Shown here: one piece after another, positions 24,642-32,632 of the stretch
How the letters are laid out: every line of letters begins with the position of its first letter
How positions within the stretch are numbered: the first letter of the stretch is position 1
Assembly: GCA_020629315.1 (NCBI GenBank)
Contig: JAHDDO010000008.1
Location: forward strand, 1-64,000
Source: Saprospiraceae bacterium
GTDB lineage: Bacteria > Bacteroidota > Bacteroidia > Chitinophagales > Saprospiraceae
DNA: 64,000 nt
Direction: 5' to 3'
Notes under the pieces: generated by a model
The model's database searches: none
The model's input: the letters and a program-made list of their open reading frames with translations, nothing else
Told to the model about the DNA's origin: nothing
Translations under genes and position numbers: made by a program

Positions 24642-25124
24642 ATGCCTAGAATAATCTTACTTGTCCTCTTCCTTTTTGGAATATATTATCTCTATCAAAG
24701 ATGGCAGCTAAGTCGGAATTACAGTGTTGCAGGAGAAGAAGAATCTAGATATCCTTTGGCCAGTATCATTCATGATGTATCTCGACCACAAACCGGAGAG
24801 ATCTACAAAAAGCAAAGCGGAGGATTTGAGATTGATTTATCATTGCTATCACAGATCGATCTAAGGAATACGTTCTTATTGGATCAAGGCTATAAGGGAG
24901 ATGCGACGAGTTGGGATGGTGTAATGTATGGTGCGTTGCGTTTAGCAGACCCAGCTATCGTTTTTCAATGTAAGCGAATAGAAGAATCAGATTCTTTATT
25001 ATACTGGAGTGAAAGTAGGCAAACCTTGGAGTCAATAGGTAGATTAGCCTATGAAATAATGTTGAATGAAACAGCATTTTTAGAGTCTATACAAGCCGCT
25101 GAATTTGATGATAAAATGGTTTAG
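24642..25124 (+). CDS. hypothetical single-helix membrane protein
   Basis: A 160-residue protein with an N-terminal helix (IILLVLFLFGIYYLYQRW) acting as an uncleaved anchor, then a ~135-residue soluble part with mixed helix and strand (GEIYKKQSGGFEIDLSLLSQ, DPAIVFQCKRIEESDSLLYW). No family recognised. It follows the DUF805 pair by 28 nt on the same strand and may belong to their operon. Confidence 0.5.
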   Translation: MPRIILLVLFLFGIYYLYQRWQLSRNYSVAGEEESRYPLASIIHDVSRPQTGEIYKKQSGGFEIDLSLLSQIDLRNTFLLDQGYKGDATSWDGVMYGALRLADPAIVFQCKRIEESDSLLYWSESRQTLESIGRLAYEIMLNETAFLESIQAAEFDDKMV

Positions 25125-25220
25125 CTTATCTTTCGTTTGTTCCTTTTTTATTATTTAGCATACTAAATATTGGTTTCAAATTCGTTTGCTTGAACGATTA
25201 ACAAAACAATACTTATTTAA

Positions 25221-25775
25221 TTGAATCTCTCAGAGTATAAAACATTATTTGAAACGCATTATACTCACTTGTGTCAGTATAGCTACCAGTTTACCTACAA
25301 TCTGGAAGCCTCTAAAGATATCATCCAATCTATTTTCATTGATGTTTGGGAAAAGAGGGAAACTATGGATGAAAATAGATCGATACGTTCCTACTTATTT
25401 ACGTCCGCTCGCAATCGGAGTTTGAACTATATCAGAGATATCAAAAAGAGAACAAGTTCATTATCTATTGAAGATTTGGAGATCCCTATTATTTCCGAGG
25501 AAGAACCCATATCTACGGAGGAGATATCCAAATTTGTAGAAAAAGCGATGAGTCAATTAACGGATCGTACACGAGAAATTTTTTTAATGTGCAGATACCA
25601 AGGATTAAAATATAAAGAGGTCGCGGAAGAACTAAATGTTAGTCAAAAAAATGTGGAAGCGCATATGTCAAAAGCTATGCGAATTCTAAAAGAGTATATT
25701 AAATCATCAAACTCTTTTTATATAGTCATAATAGTCAGCCTGCTTGTTAGGGTATTTTTCAATATAGGTGTATAA
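25221..25775 (+). CDS. ECF sigma factor (FecI-like) with hydrophobic C-terminal tail
   Basis: A 184-residue sigma factor with region 2 (~10-75: YSYQFTYNLEASKDIIQSIFIDVWEKRE, RSYLFTSARNRSLNYI) and region 4 (~110-165: MSQLTDRTREIFLMCRYQGLKYKEVAEELNVSQKNVEAHM). The start must be TTG 25221: the preceding codon is an in-frame stop and no ATG precedes region 2. The last ~18 residues (FYIVIIVSLLVRVFFNIGV) form a hydrophobic segment, so the protein may be held at the membrane. It is the first gene of a FecR/TonB-receptor locus. Confidence 0.88.
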   Translation: MNLSEYKTLFETHYTHLCQYSYQFTYNLEASKDIIQSIFIDVWEKRETMDENRSIRSYLFTSARNRSLNYIRDIKKRTSSLSIEDLEIPIISEEEPISTEEISKFVEKAMSQLTDRTREIFLMCRYQGLKYKEVAEELNVSQKNVEAHMSKAMRILKEYIKSSNSFYIVIIVSLLVRVFFNIGV

Positions 25776-25797
25776 AGAGTAGCGTCATAAAAACTAA

Positions 25798-26772
25798 ATG
25801 TCATTTGATAAAACATATTACGAAGCATTAATCATTAGATATTTTACTAACGAGATTAGTGAAAACGATGTAAAGCAATTACATGCTTGGCTACAGGAGT
25901 CTGAAGAAAATCGTAGCTTTTATAAAACACTGAAAAGCACTTGGATTTTATCTGGACTATCGGATGAAAAGAGTGAAATAGACTCTGCAGAAGACTGGCG
26001 TATTATTAAGAATAGAATTGAAAGCAAGCAAGTTTCAGGAAATGGTAGAACCCTTAGATTATTTAGGTTATTACCGATAGCTGCAGCCATTTTACTATTG
26101 TTAGGCATAGGATTTAATTGGTTTTCCCCAAATGATAATACCGGTTCCTTTCTAGGCACAGAGGGTGGCGAATTAGTTAGCTTGCCAGATGGCAGCACGA
26201 TTTCATTGTTTAAAAATGCACACCTTAGCTACGACTTTACGGATGACAATCAGCGGAAAATTACATTGTCAGGTGCTGCTTTCTTTGATGTATCCAAGGA
26301 TGAGTCTCGACCTTTTATTATTGGGTCACCTTCACTACGTATAGAGGTTTTGGGCACTCAATTTTTGGTAGAAGATTATGGAGATGTAGAAGCAAAAGTG
26401 CTTGTACGTTCAGGGAAGGTAGGCGTACGTACTCCTACAGATTATGTGATTGCGCAAAAAGCAGAGTCTGTTCGGATGAAAGGGAATGGTGCTTTGGAAA
26501 AATATTTATCTGAGGATAAAAATAGTCGTTCGGCGCAAGACGCTATTTTAGTGTTTGAGCATGCAGATGTAAAAGCCGTAATGTCTCAAATAAAGCGGCA
26601 TTTTGGCCTTGCAAAAGTTATATATAATGGTGACTTTACGGACTGTTTCTTGACTAGTCGATTTGAACAGAAAAGCTTACCTTCAATACTTAAGATCATT
26701 GAAAGTACATTAGGTATAACTACAGATCTTACCGATTCAATTTTGACCATCAGCGGGAGCTGTAAAAAGTAG
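25798..26772 (+). CDS. FecR-family anti-sigma factor
   Basis: A 324-residue membrane anti-sigma factor. An N-terminal cytoplasmic helix bundle (~1-75: LIIRYFTNEISENDVKQLHAWL) binds sigma; one helix (~83-105: RLLPIAAAILLLLGIGFNWF) follows. The periplasmic FecR domain (~110-220) has LPDGSTISLFKNAHLSY, ITLSGAAFFDVSKDESRPF and VLGTQFLV. A DUF4974-like C-terminus (~245-320: FEHADVKAVMSQIKRHFGL) closes it. It would relay substrate binding by the TonB receptor to the sigma factor encoded 22 nt upstream. Confidence 0.9.
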   Translation: MSFDKTYYEALIIRYFTNEISENDVKQLHAWLQESEENRSFYKTLKSTWILSGLSDEKSEIDSAEDWRIIKNRIESKQVSGNGRTLRLFRLLPIAAAILLLLGIGFNWFSPNDNTGSFLGTEGGELVSLPDGSTISLFKNAHLSYDFTDDNQRKITLSGAAFFDVSKDESRPFIIGSPSLRIEVLGTQFLVEDYGDVEAKVLVRSGKVGVRTPTDYVIAQKAESVRMKGNGALEKYLSEDKNSRSAQDAILVFEHADVKAVMSQIKRHFGLAKVIYNGDFTDCFLTSRFEQKSLPSILKIIESTLGITTDLTDSILTISGSCKK

Positions 26773-26777
26773 ACTAT

Positions 26778-29390
26778 TTGAGCATAAGACTTTGTTTGCT
26801 AAGAGGTTTTTTATTCCTTTTTGTTTTCTTTCCAATGTCCATAAATGGGCAAACAGATGGAAATGAAATAAAGTATAGCTACCAGTGTGAAGCGCAATTG
26901 CCCGGCCAAGTTCTAGATGATCTCACTACAAAATACAAGATTTCCTTTGCATACAATCCACTTATTTTTGAGAAGAGAAGCCCTGTTCAATGTAAAATAA
27001 ATACTAGCTCAGAGTTAGAATTTATCAAGGAATTGGCGGTAGTCTTAGAGGTAAATATCGAAGGCATTGAGGGCCAATACGTCATAACCAATATAAGCTA
27101 TACTGATCGTTCATTTGAGTTCAGTGGATTTGTAAAAGACGCAAATACTGGCGAAGATCTTATTGGGGCTACGATAAAAAATGTAAAAGGTAATTCAGGG
27201 GTATTTTCAAATGAATTTGGATTTTTTAGCCTCAGTTTGGCGGGCGGAAAGCAACTTTTAGAAGTATCCTATATAGGTTATCAGAAACAAAGAATAACAT
27301 TGGACCTTAAGCAAGATGTACGAAAAACCATTCTGTTGTCATCCGAATTAGTACGACTACCTTCTATCATTGTAAAGCCGCAATCTCGAAATATTATCGA
27401 TGAAGAAGGTTTAGAAAAATTAGAGCTTTCGCCTAGCTTTTTAAACGGCCTTCCAGAATTTGGTGGACAATCTGGATTAGTAAAAGGATTACAATCTTTA
27501 GTTGGTATTAAGACACATAGTGATGCATCGGCCTTCTATTTTGTCCGCGGTGGACAGCGAGACCATAACTTAATAATTATCGATGATACACCCATTTACA
27601 ACCCCTCTCATTTAGCGGGTATTTACTCTATCGTTTTACCAGATTTTTCTAAATCTATAGACATTTATAAAGATGATACACCCACGTACGTTGGGGATAG
27701 GTTAGCATCGATTGTTACTATTAGAACTAAAGATGGTAATTTAAATAAAGCTATAGTCAGCGCTTCATTAAATCCATTACTAAATCGGATATCCATAGAA
27801 ATTCCGACAGTCAAAAACAAGAGTGCATTGTTTCTTTCCTACAGAAGGTCTAATTATCAATGGCTGCTAAGTCGAGGTCCTGCTGATAATAGTATCTTTT
27901 TTCAAGATTTTCACTTTAAGTGGAATTATCAATTTAATCCAGAGAACAAGTTATTTGTGACGATTATCCAAAGTGAGGATAGAGTACAGATCAACAACTT
28001 TTCTAATGCGGACCTTGTATGGCGAAATGCAGCCAGTTCTATACGGTATAATCATGTATTCAATTCTAAGGTATTCTCTAATGTAACATTCAACACCAGC
28101 AATTACCGCTACACCTTAGGATTAGGACAGAATTTATGGCAATCCGAATTGTCATCCATCAGCCTTAAGAATAAGATCAGTCATTACCATACGAATGCCT
28201 TACGTTCTTATTATGGAGGCGAAATTCATGCTTTTTTCAACGCCCCTGGAAAACTAAGCAATACATCGGGGGGTAGTGCCTTTCCAGAAATAGATGATGA
28301 TAATTCTCGAAAATTAGCTGCTTTCTATCAAACTGTTTATTCTAAGGAAAGACTGAAACTTAAGGCAGGATTGCGCTATGTTTTTTGGGCCAATGCAGGA
28401 CCTAATATTTACTATACCTTTGATTCAAATTTTGAAGTAGCCGATACTATTCAAACAGAGCAAGGGATTTATAATTATTATAATCGACTAGATCCTAGGA
28501 TAAGTATAGAGTATGCCTTTAATGAAACTTCGAAAATTAAGCTAGCTTATGGCCGCTATCACCAGTATTTGCAACTTCTTTTAAATTCTGTTTCTCCGTT
28601 TACCGCTTTAGAAATTTGGTTACCCTCCGGTCCAAATATTGAACCGCAGAGCGCCGATCAATATTCAGCCTCTTTTATGCATCATGTACCGAAGGCAAAT
28701 ATTCATTTTGTCAGTTCGGTCTATTATAAACGAATGGATAATCAGATTGATTTTAAAGATCATGCCATTACCTTCTTGAATCCATTGATCGAAGGGGAAC
28801 TAAGGTTTGGCAAGGCCCGAGCGTATGGATTTGAGTGTAGTTTGGATAAGCGGGTAGGGAGCCTACAAGGAGGACTTAATTATACCTACTCAAGAGTATT
28901 TAGATCGTTCCCAGATATTAATGAAGGGAAGGCATTCAGAGCCTTCCAAGATAGACCTCACGATTTTTCAGCAGCTATACAATACCAAGCCGCAGAGCGT
29001 TTATTTTTGTCAAGCTACTTTACGTTTCAAACGGGCTCCCCATTTAGTAGCCCCATTGGGTACTTTCCACTTAATGGGCTGCAAGTACCTATTTATGGAG
29101 AAAAACATAATGATCGATTACCGAATTACAGACGATTTGATTTTTCAGCAAAACTGATTTTAAATAAAGATCCAATGGCCGCATTTCAGCATAGCTTAAC
29201 CTTCTCCATTTATAATGCCTTAGGCCAACTAAATCCCTATGCTATTAAATTCAATAAGGTAGCTGACGAAGATTCAGCGATCCAAGTTCCCTCCAATATG
29301 CTAGAGACACAAGCCCTGAGTCCGACCCAAGTGAGTCTTATTCGTTTTTATCCATCTATCAGTTACAAATTTCAATTTAGTAAATCATGA
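26778..29390 (+). CDS. TonB-dependent receptor with STN and carboxypeptidase-regulatory domains
   Basis: An 870-residue outer-membrane transducer receptor: signal peptide (CLLRGFLFLFVFFPMSING), STN domain (~28-108, which contacts FecR), CarboxypepD_reg-like domain (~112-200, FVKDANTGEDLIGATI), plug (~215-330, FVRGGQRDHNLIIIDD), and a 22-strand-type barrel ending SYKFQFSKS. The start is TTG 26778, directly giving the signal peptide, since FecR ends 5 nt upstream. STN makes it a signalling receptor. The ligand is not evident; the DUF4249 gene overlapping its end by 4 nt is the usual partner lipoprotein. Confidence 0.92.
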   Translation: MSIRLCLLRGFLFLFVFFPMSINGQTDGNEIKYSYQCEAQLPGQVLDDLTTKYKISFAYNPLIFEKRSPVQCKINTSSELEFIKELAVVLEVNIEGIEGQYVITNISYTDRSFEFSGFVKDANTGEDLIGATIKNVKGNSGVFSNEFGFFSLSLAGGKQLLEVSYIGYQKQRITLDLKQDVRKTILLSSELVRLPSIIVKPQSRNIIDEEGLEKLELSPSFLNGLPEFGGQSGLVKGLQSLVGIKTHSDASAFYFVRGGQRDHNLIIIDDTPIYNPSHLAGIYSIVLPDFSKSIDIYKDDTPTYVGDRLASIVTIRTKDGNLNKAIVSASLNPLLNRISIEIPTVKNKSALFLSYRRSNYQWLLSRGPADNSIFFQDFHFKWNYQFNPENKLFVTIIQSEDRVQINNFSNADLVWRNAASSIRYNHVFNSKVFSNVTFNTSNYRYTLGLGQNLWQSELSSISLKNKISHYHTNALRSYYGGEIHAFFNAPGKLSNTSGGSAFPEIDDDNSRKLAAFYQTVYSKERLKLKAGLRYVFWANAGPNIYYTFDSNFEVADTIQTEQGIYNYYNRLDPRISIEYAFNETSKIKLAYGRYHQYLQLLLNSVSPFTALEIWLPSGPNIEPQSADQYSASFMHHVPKANIHFVSSVYYKRMDNQIDFKDHAITFLNPLIEGELRFGKARAYGFECSLDKRVGSLQGGLNYTYSRVFRSFPDINEGKAFRAFQDRPHDFSAAIQYQAAERLFLSSYFTFQTGSPFSSPIGYFPLNGLQVPIYGEKHNDRLPNYRRFDFSAKLILNKDPMAAFQHSLTFSIYNALGQLNPYAIKFNKVADEDSAIQVPSNMLETQALSPTQVSLIRFYPSISYKFQFSKS

Positions 29391-30172
29391 GGTGGATACT
29401 GTATATAATATGTCTCAGCATGCTCATAGCTTGTGAGGAACGAATCATTTGGACTGATAGCCCTACTCAGATTGATGGAATAAATATTCAAGCGCAAATT
29501 CATGCAAATAGCCATTATGGAAATCAAATTTTTGTAAATCAGGTCAGTGAATCATTGAATGGTCCTTTTGAGCCGATTTCGGATGCAGTCATTTCAGTTT
29601 GGGATGCGTTTGGTGAAATAGAAGGAATATATAATGAAACTACAGGATCTTATTTTTTAGAAAGCAATATCATGGACAGTGATACTATTACTCTATCAGT
29701 ACGTATCGATGACCAACAATTTGAAAGTCAGGCCATTAAAGCAACTGTAAGGCCTTTGGAAACGATTCGAATAGATACCATTGGAAATACAGATTCGGTA
29801 AGAATAGCTAGGCTTGATGATGGTTTTGACCCTCAGCAAAATGCGATGTATAAACTTAGTGTGGCTTATGACGCGCCTTTTGATAGTCTTGATGCCATCT
29901 ACTATTATTACATTTTTAACACCTTAGATATCAACCAAATTTTGCGTCCACCTCAAGAACCCTCTATCATACCATTTGGCTCAAGAATCGTTATTGAGAA
30001 ATATGGAATAAGCGAAAATCATGCTAACTATTTGAGGTCAGCATTAGTCGAAACTAATTGGAATGGAAATATTTTTTATAGTGCTAACGCCAACGTTGAA
30101 GGCAATATAGACGGTGCTTTTGGCTATTTTTCATATTCCGAAATGCTAAGAGATACCATTTTGATTGAATAA
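29387..30172 (+). CDS. DUF4249 lipoprotein
   Basis: A 261-residue lipoprotein: lipobox MLIAC (Cys16), then a predominantly beta protein containing the family elements EPISDAVISVWDAFGEIEGIYNETTGSYFL and FESQAIKATVRPLETI. DUF4249 proteins commonly accompany STN-type TonB receptors in Bacteroidota and probably act as their substrate-binding lid or docking partner (family context). Its ATG overlaps the receptor stop, so stoichiometric expression is expected. Confidence 0.82.
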   Translation: MRWILYIICLSMLIACEERIIWTDSPTQIDGINIQAQIHANSHYGNQIFVNQVSESLNGPFEPISDAVISVWDAFGEIEGIYNETTGSYFLESNIMDSDTITLSVRIDDQQFESQAIKATVRPLETIRIDTIGNTDSVRIARLDDGFDPQQNAMYKLSVAYDAPFDSLDAIYYYYIFNTLDINQILRPPQEPSIIPFGSRIVIEKYGISENHANYLRSALVETNWNGNIFYSANANVEGNIDGAFGYFSYSEMLRDTILIE

Positions 30173-30266
30173 TTTTTTCCTTTTTCAGTAGGGTAATTTA
30201 CGAGGCGTGGGTATACAAATCGACACACAGACCAAGTCTGGATTACCTCAACGAAAAAATGGAAAA

Positions 30267-31088
30267 ATGAAGAATCTAGTTTTATTTATTGCCCTTACTA
30301 TCGGACTTAGCCTATTTCAATCATGCTCAATGGATAGAGATCGTTCATGGGTAAATGCAAAAGCGCCAACGATACCTAGCCTTGAAATGATGACCTTACC
30401 GCAGACTGCTTTTAACACCTTTAGCGAGGTAGTAGAGGAGGATAGGGTTGCTGGTACGTTTGAAAATTTTACACATGCTGTCTTTAGTCTATTGGCTTGG
30501 AATACAGTGGTAAGTATACAAATGGCATTGCCAACAGCGGCCTTTCAAGCGGCGACTGAAACCGATCCAATAGCTATCAATGATACCACATTCGAATGGA
30601 GATATACTTTTGATGACGTAGAAAATAGTGACATATATGAAATAGCACTAACGGCGCAAATATCTGATGATGGTAACAGGGTATTATGGAAAATGCTGGC
30701 ATCACAGGTAAATGGTTTTCAAGATTTTTTATGGTATGAAGGATATACGACCCTAGATCGTTCAGAAACCAGTCTAGTATTACATCATAAACCAGAATCT
30801 CCTGAACCTTACATAACTATTTTATTTAATAGGGACGTAGACGAAATGAGTATAAGGTTTACGAATGTAATTCCTCAAGCGCTCGAGGAAGGCAGTTTCA
30901 TAAAATATGAAGCAAAAGAGGGTGGCGGATTGAATAGAGCATTTAGATTAGGAGAAAGTGTCGAAAACGATATGGACATTGAATACAATAAGGACCTTGG
31001 AAATGGTCGAGTGCGACACCAAAAATACTTTGGAGACACAAATTGGCATTGTTGGGATGCGGATCGGAAAGATATTGATTGTGAATAA
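30267..31088 (+). CDS. lipoprotein of unknown function
   Basis: A lipoprotein of 273 residues, started at ATG 30267 because this gives MKNLVLFIALTIGLSLFQSC with anchor Cys20. A GTG at 30207 would add 20 polar residues. The mature protein is mixed beta (FEWRYTFDDVENSDIYEIALTA, SLVLHHKPESPEPYITILF) and ends with two Cys (WHCWD, DCE). No family recognised. It lies ~95 nt after DUF4249 and precedes another lipoprotein, so both may be part of the receptor system (inference). Confidence 0.6.
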   Translation: MKNLVLFIALTIGLSLFQSCSMDRDRSWVNAKAPTIPSLEMMTLPQTAFNTFSEVVEEDRVAGTFENFTHAVFSLLAWNTVVSIQMALPTAAFQAATETDPIAINDTTFEWRYTFDDVENSDIYEIALTAQISDDGNRVLWKMLASQVNGFQDFLWYEGYTTLDRSETSLVLHHKPESPEPYITILFNRDVDEMSIRFTNVIPQALEEGSFIKYEAKEGGGLNRAFRLGESVENDMDIEYNKDLGNGRVRHQKYFGDTNWHCWDADRKDIDCE

Positions 31089-31095
31089 ATTGTCA

Positions 31096-31120
31096 GAGGA
31101 GGGGAGACCCTCCTCATTTT
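31096..31120 (+). terminator. weak intrinsic terminator
   Basis: GAGGAGGG (31096-31103) pairs with CCCTCCTC (31108-31115) around a GAGA loop and is followed by ATTTT. The 8-bp stem is perfect, but the T-run is short. Confidence 0.6.
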
Positions 31121-31170
31121 GAACATTCGCTTCTATATAAGTGAACAATGCTAAACATAAAATTCATACT

Positions 31171-31869
31171 ATGAAGAATGTAATAAAGATATTGACTCGC
31201 CTCAGCATGCTGACGCTCAGTGTACTTTTGATCTCATGTGAAGGAGAAAATTCAGCAGATGTAAATCAAGAAAAGATTTATACCAAATATGAAATTTTCT
31301 ATAATAGTAATACTGATAAGACCATTGTAACCGCTCAATTCAGATTCGGAGGCCCCTTAGGAACCGTTTTAGAATTAGTAGATGCACCGGCTGAGGTTCG
31401 TTTTAATGATGAGCTGTTATCCTATAATGCTTTATATGCTGGTCACTCAATGGAGTTTGCTGGAGAAATACCAGGGGGTACTTTTAGCTACACAGATCTT
31501 GACAGTAATACCTATATAAATACGGTGCCTGACTACACATATATTGGCTTCCCTATGGATATAGACTCAGTTAGTAAAAGTGAAGCGCTTGATATTAATT
31601 GGGATGGAGAAGCTTTACAAGAAGACGAAACAGTAGGAGTATTTATTGGGAGTTGGAAATGGGGTGACGATGCTGGATCAATACAGTCTAGTGTAGGAGC
31701 TAGTAATATAATTGTAGCAAAGAATAATTTGGCATCCTTGCCACTAGGTCCTTCCGTATTTTATATGGATAGAACCAATGAAAAATTCCTCCAAGCAGGT
31801 ACTCCTGAGGGCGGAACAATATTGTCAAAATACCGAGCTAAAAATATAGATGTTCAAATAACCGAATAG
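31171..31869 (+). CDS. lipoprotein of unknown function
   Basis: A 232-residue lipoprotein started at ATG 31171, which yields MKNVIKILTRLSMLTLSVLL followed by ISC. A GTG at 31141 would lengthen it by ten residues. The mature protein looks beta-rich (KYEIFYNSNTDKTIVTAQFRF, LELVDAPAEVRFNDELLSYN), resembling immunoglobulin-like surface lipoproteins; no named family recognised. The terminator at 31909-31934 closes the gene. Confidence 0.58.
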   Translation: MKNVIKILTRLSMLTLSVLLISCEGENSADVNQEKIYTKYEIFYNSNTDKTIVTAQFRFGGPLGTVLELVDAPAEVRFNDELLSYNALYAGHSMEFAGEIPGGTFSYTDLDSNTYINTVPDYTYIGFPMDIDSVSKSEALDINWDGEALQEDETVGVFIGSWKWGDDAGSIQSSVGASNIIVAKNNLASLPLGPSVFYMDRTNEKFLQAGTPEGGTILSKYRAKNIDVQITE

Positions 31870-31908
31870 ATTAGAAGAACAAACCTTTTGCTTAAATAAA
31901 TGTAGTTT

Positions 31909-31934
31909 ATAAACCCGGCTATGGCTGGGTTTAT
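31909..31934. terminator. bidirectional terminator between convergent genes
   Basis: ATAAACCC (31909-31916) pairs with GGGTTTAT (31927-31934) across a 10-nt loop, with T-rich sequence on the plus-strand side. It serves the plus-strand lipoprotein and, on the other strand, overlaps the end of the CMD-family gene. Confidence 0.65.
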
Positions 31935-32554
31935 TTATTGTATGCATGCTTACCGCGTTCCCAACCCAATTTCCCCAAGAATTTTACGCCATCATCTGCC
32001 GCTGGTTCCTCTAATTTAGTTCCCATACTATCATTCCATCGATTGAGATACCCAAACAATGCTATAACGCCTAATATTTCTACGATCTCGCCTTCGTCCC
32101 AGTGCTTACGCATATTTTCAGCTATTTCATCGTTAACGGCATTAGGGACTGATGAAGCGGCTATCGCTAAGTCAAAAACGGCGCGCTCAGCATCAGAGAA
32201 AATGGGATGTGTTTTGTATTCCCAAATATTATGGAGTTTTTCTTCATGGGCACCATACCTTTCTGCCGCTCGAATGGCATGAGCTTCACAATATCGGCAT
32301 CCAGCTGTTTTGCTTGAAAGGTAGGCTAATAACCTCTTTAATGATGAAGTAACTCGCCCTTTATTTTCCATTACCGCTTGATTCATTTCTAAAAAAGCTT
32401 GAGCAATGCGAGGTCTATGCATCATAGTAAATAGACTATTTGGGGTGAAACCCAATGTCTCGTCATAGAAAACAGCCATTTCTTCTGCTTCTTTATTTGC
32501 ATTTCTATCTAGAGGAAAAACGAGAGGTCTTTGCATGATTTTTATTTTATGCAA
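31931..32554 (-). CDS. carboxymuconolactone decarboxylase/AhpD-family protein
   Basis: A 207-residue all-helical protein with the AhpD-like redox motif CRYCEAH (Cys-x2-Cys-x2-His) within SSKTAGCRYCEAHAIRAAERYG. This is the hallmark of alkylhydroperoxidase/CMD proteins acting on peroxides or related electrophiles. WNDSMGTKLEEPAADDG in the C-terminal part is also typical of this subgroup. Two starts are possible, ATG 32554 (MHKIKIMQRPL) or ATG 32536. It stands alone beside the kinase genes. Peroxidase activity is inferred from the motif. Confidence 0.78.
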   Translation of the reverse strand: MHKIKIMQRPLVFPLDRNANKEAEEMAVFYDETLGFTPNSLFTMMHRPRIAQAFLEMNQAVMENKGRVTSSLKRLLAYLSSKTAGCRYCEAHAIRAAERYGAHEEKLHNIWEYKTHPIFSDAERAVFDLAIAASSVPNAVNDEIAENMRKHWDEGEIVEILGVIALFGYLNRWNDSMGTKLEEPAADDGVKFLGKLGWERGKHAYNK

Positions 32555-32632
32555 AGAACGGAAAAATAGAAATATTGATAAGTCTATTTAGGACAATCAA
32601 ATACGTATTTATCTAATTCTTAGTAGCCCTTA

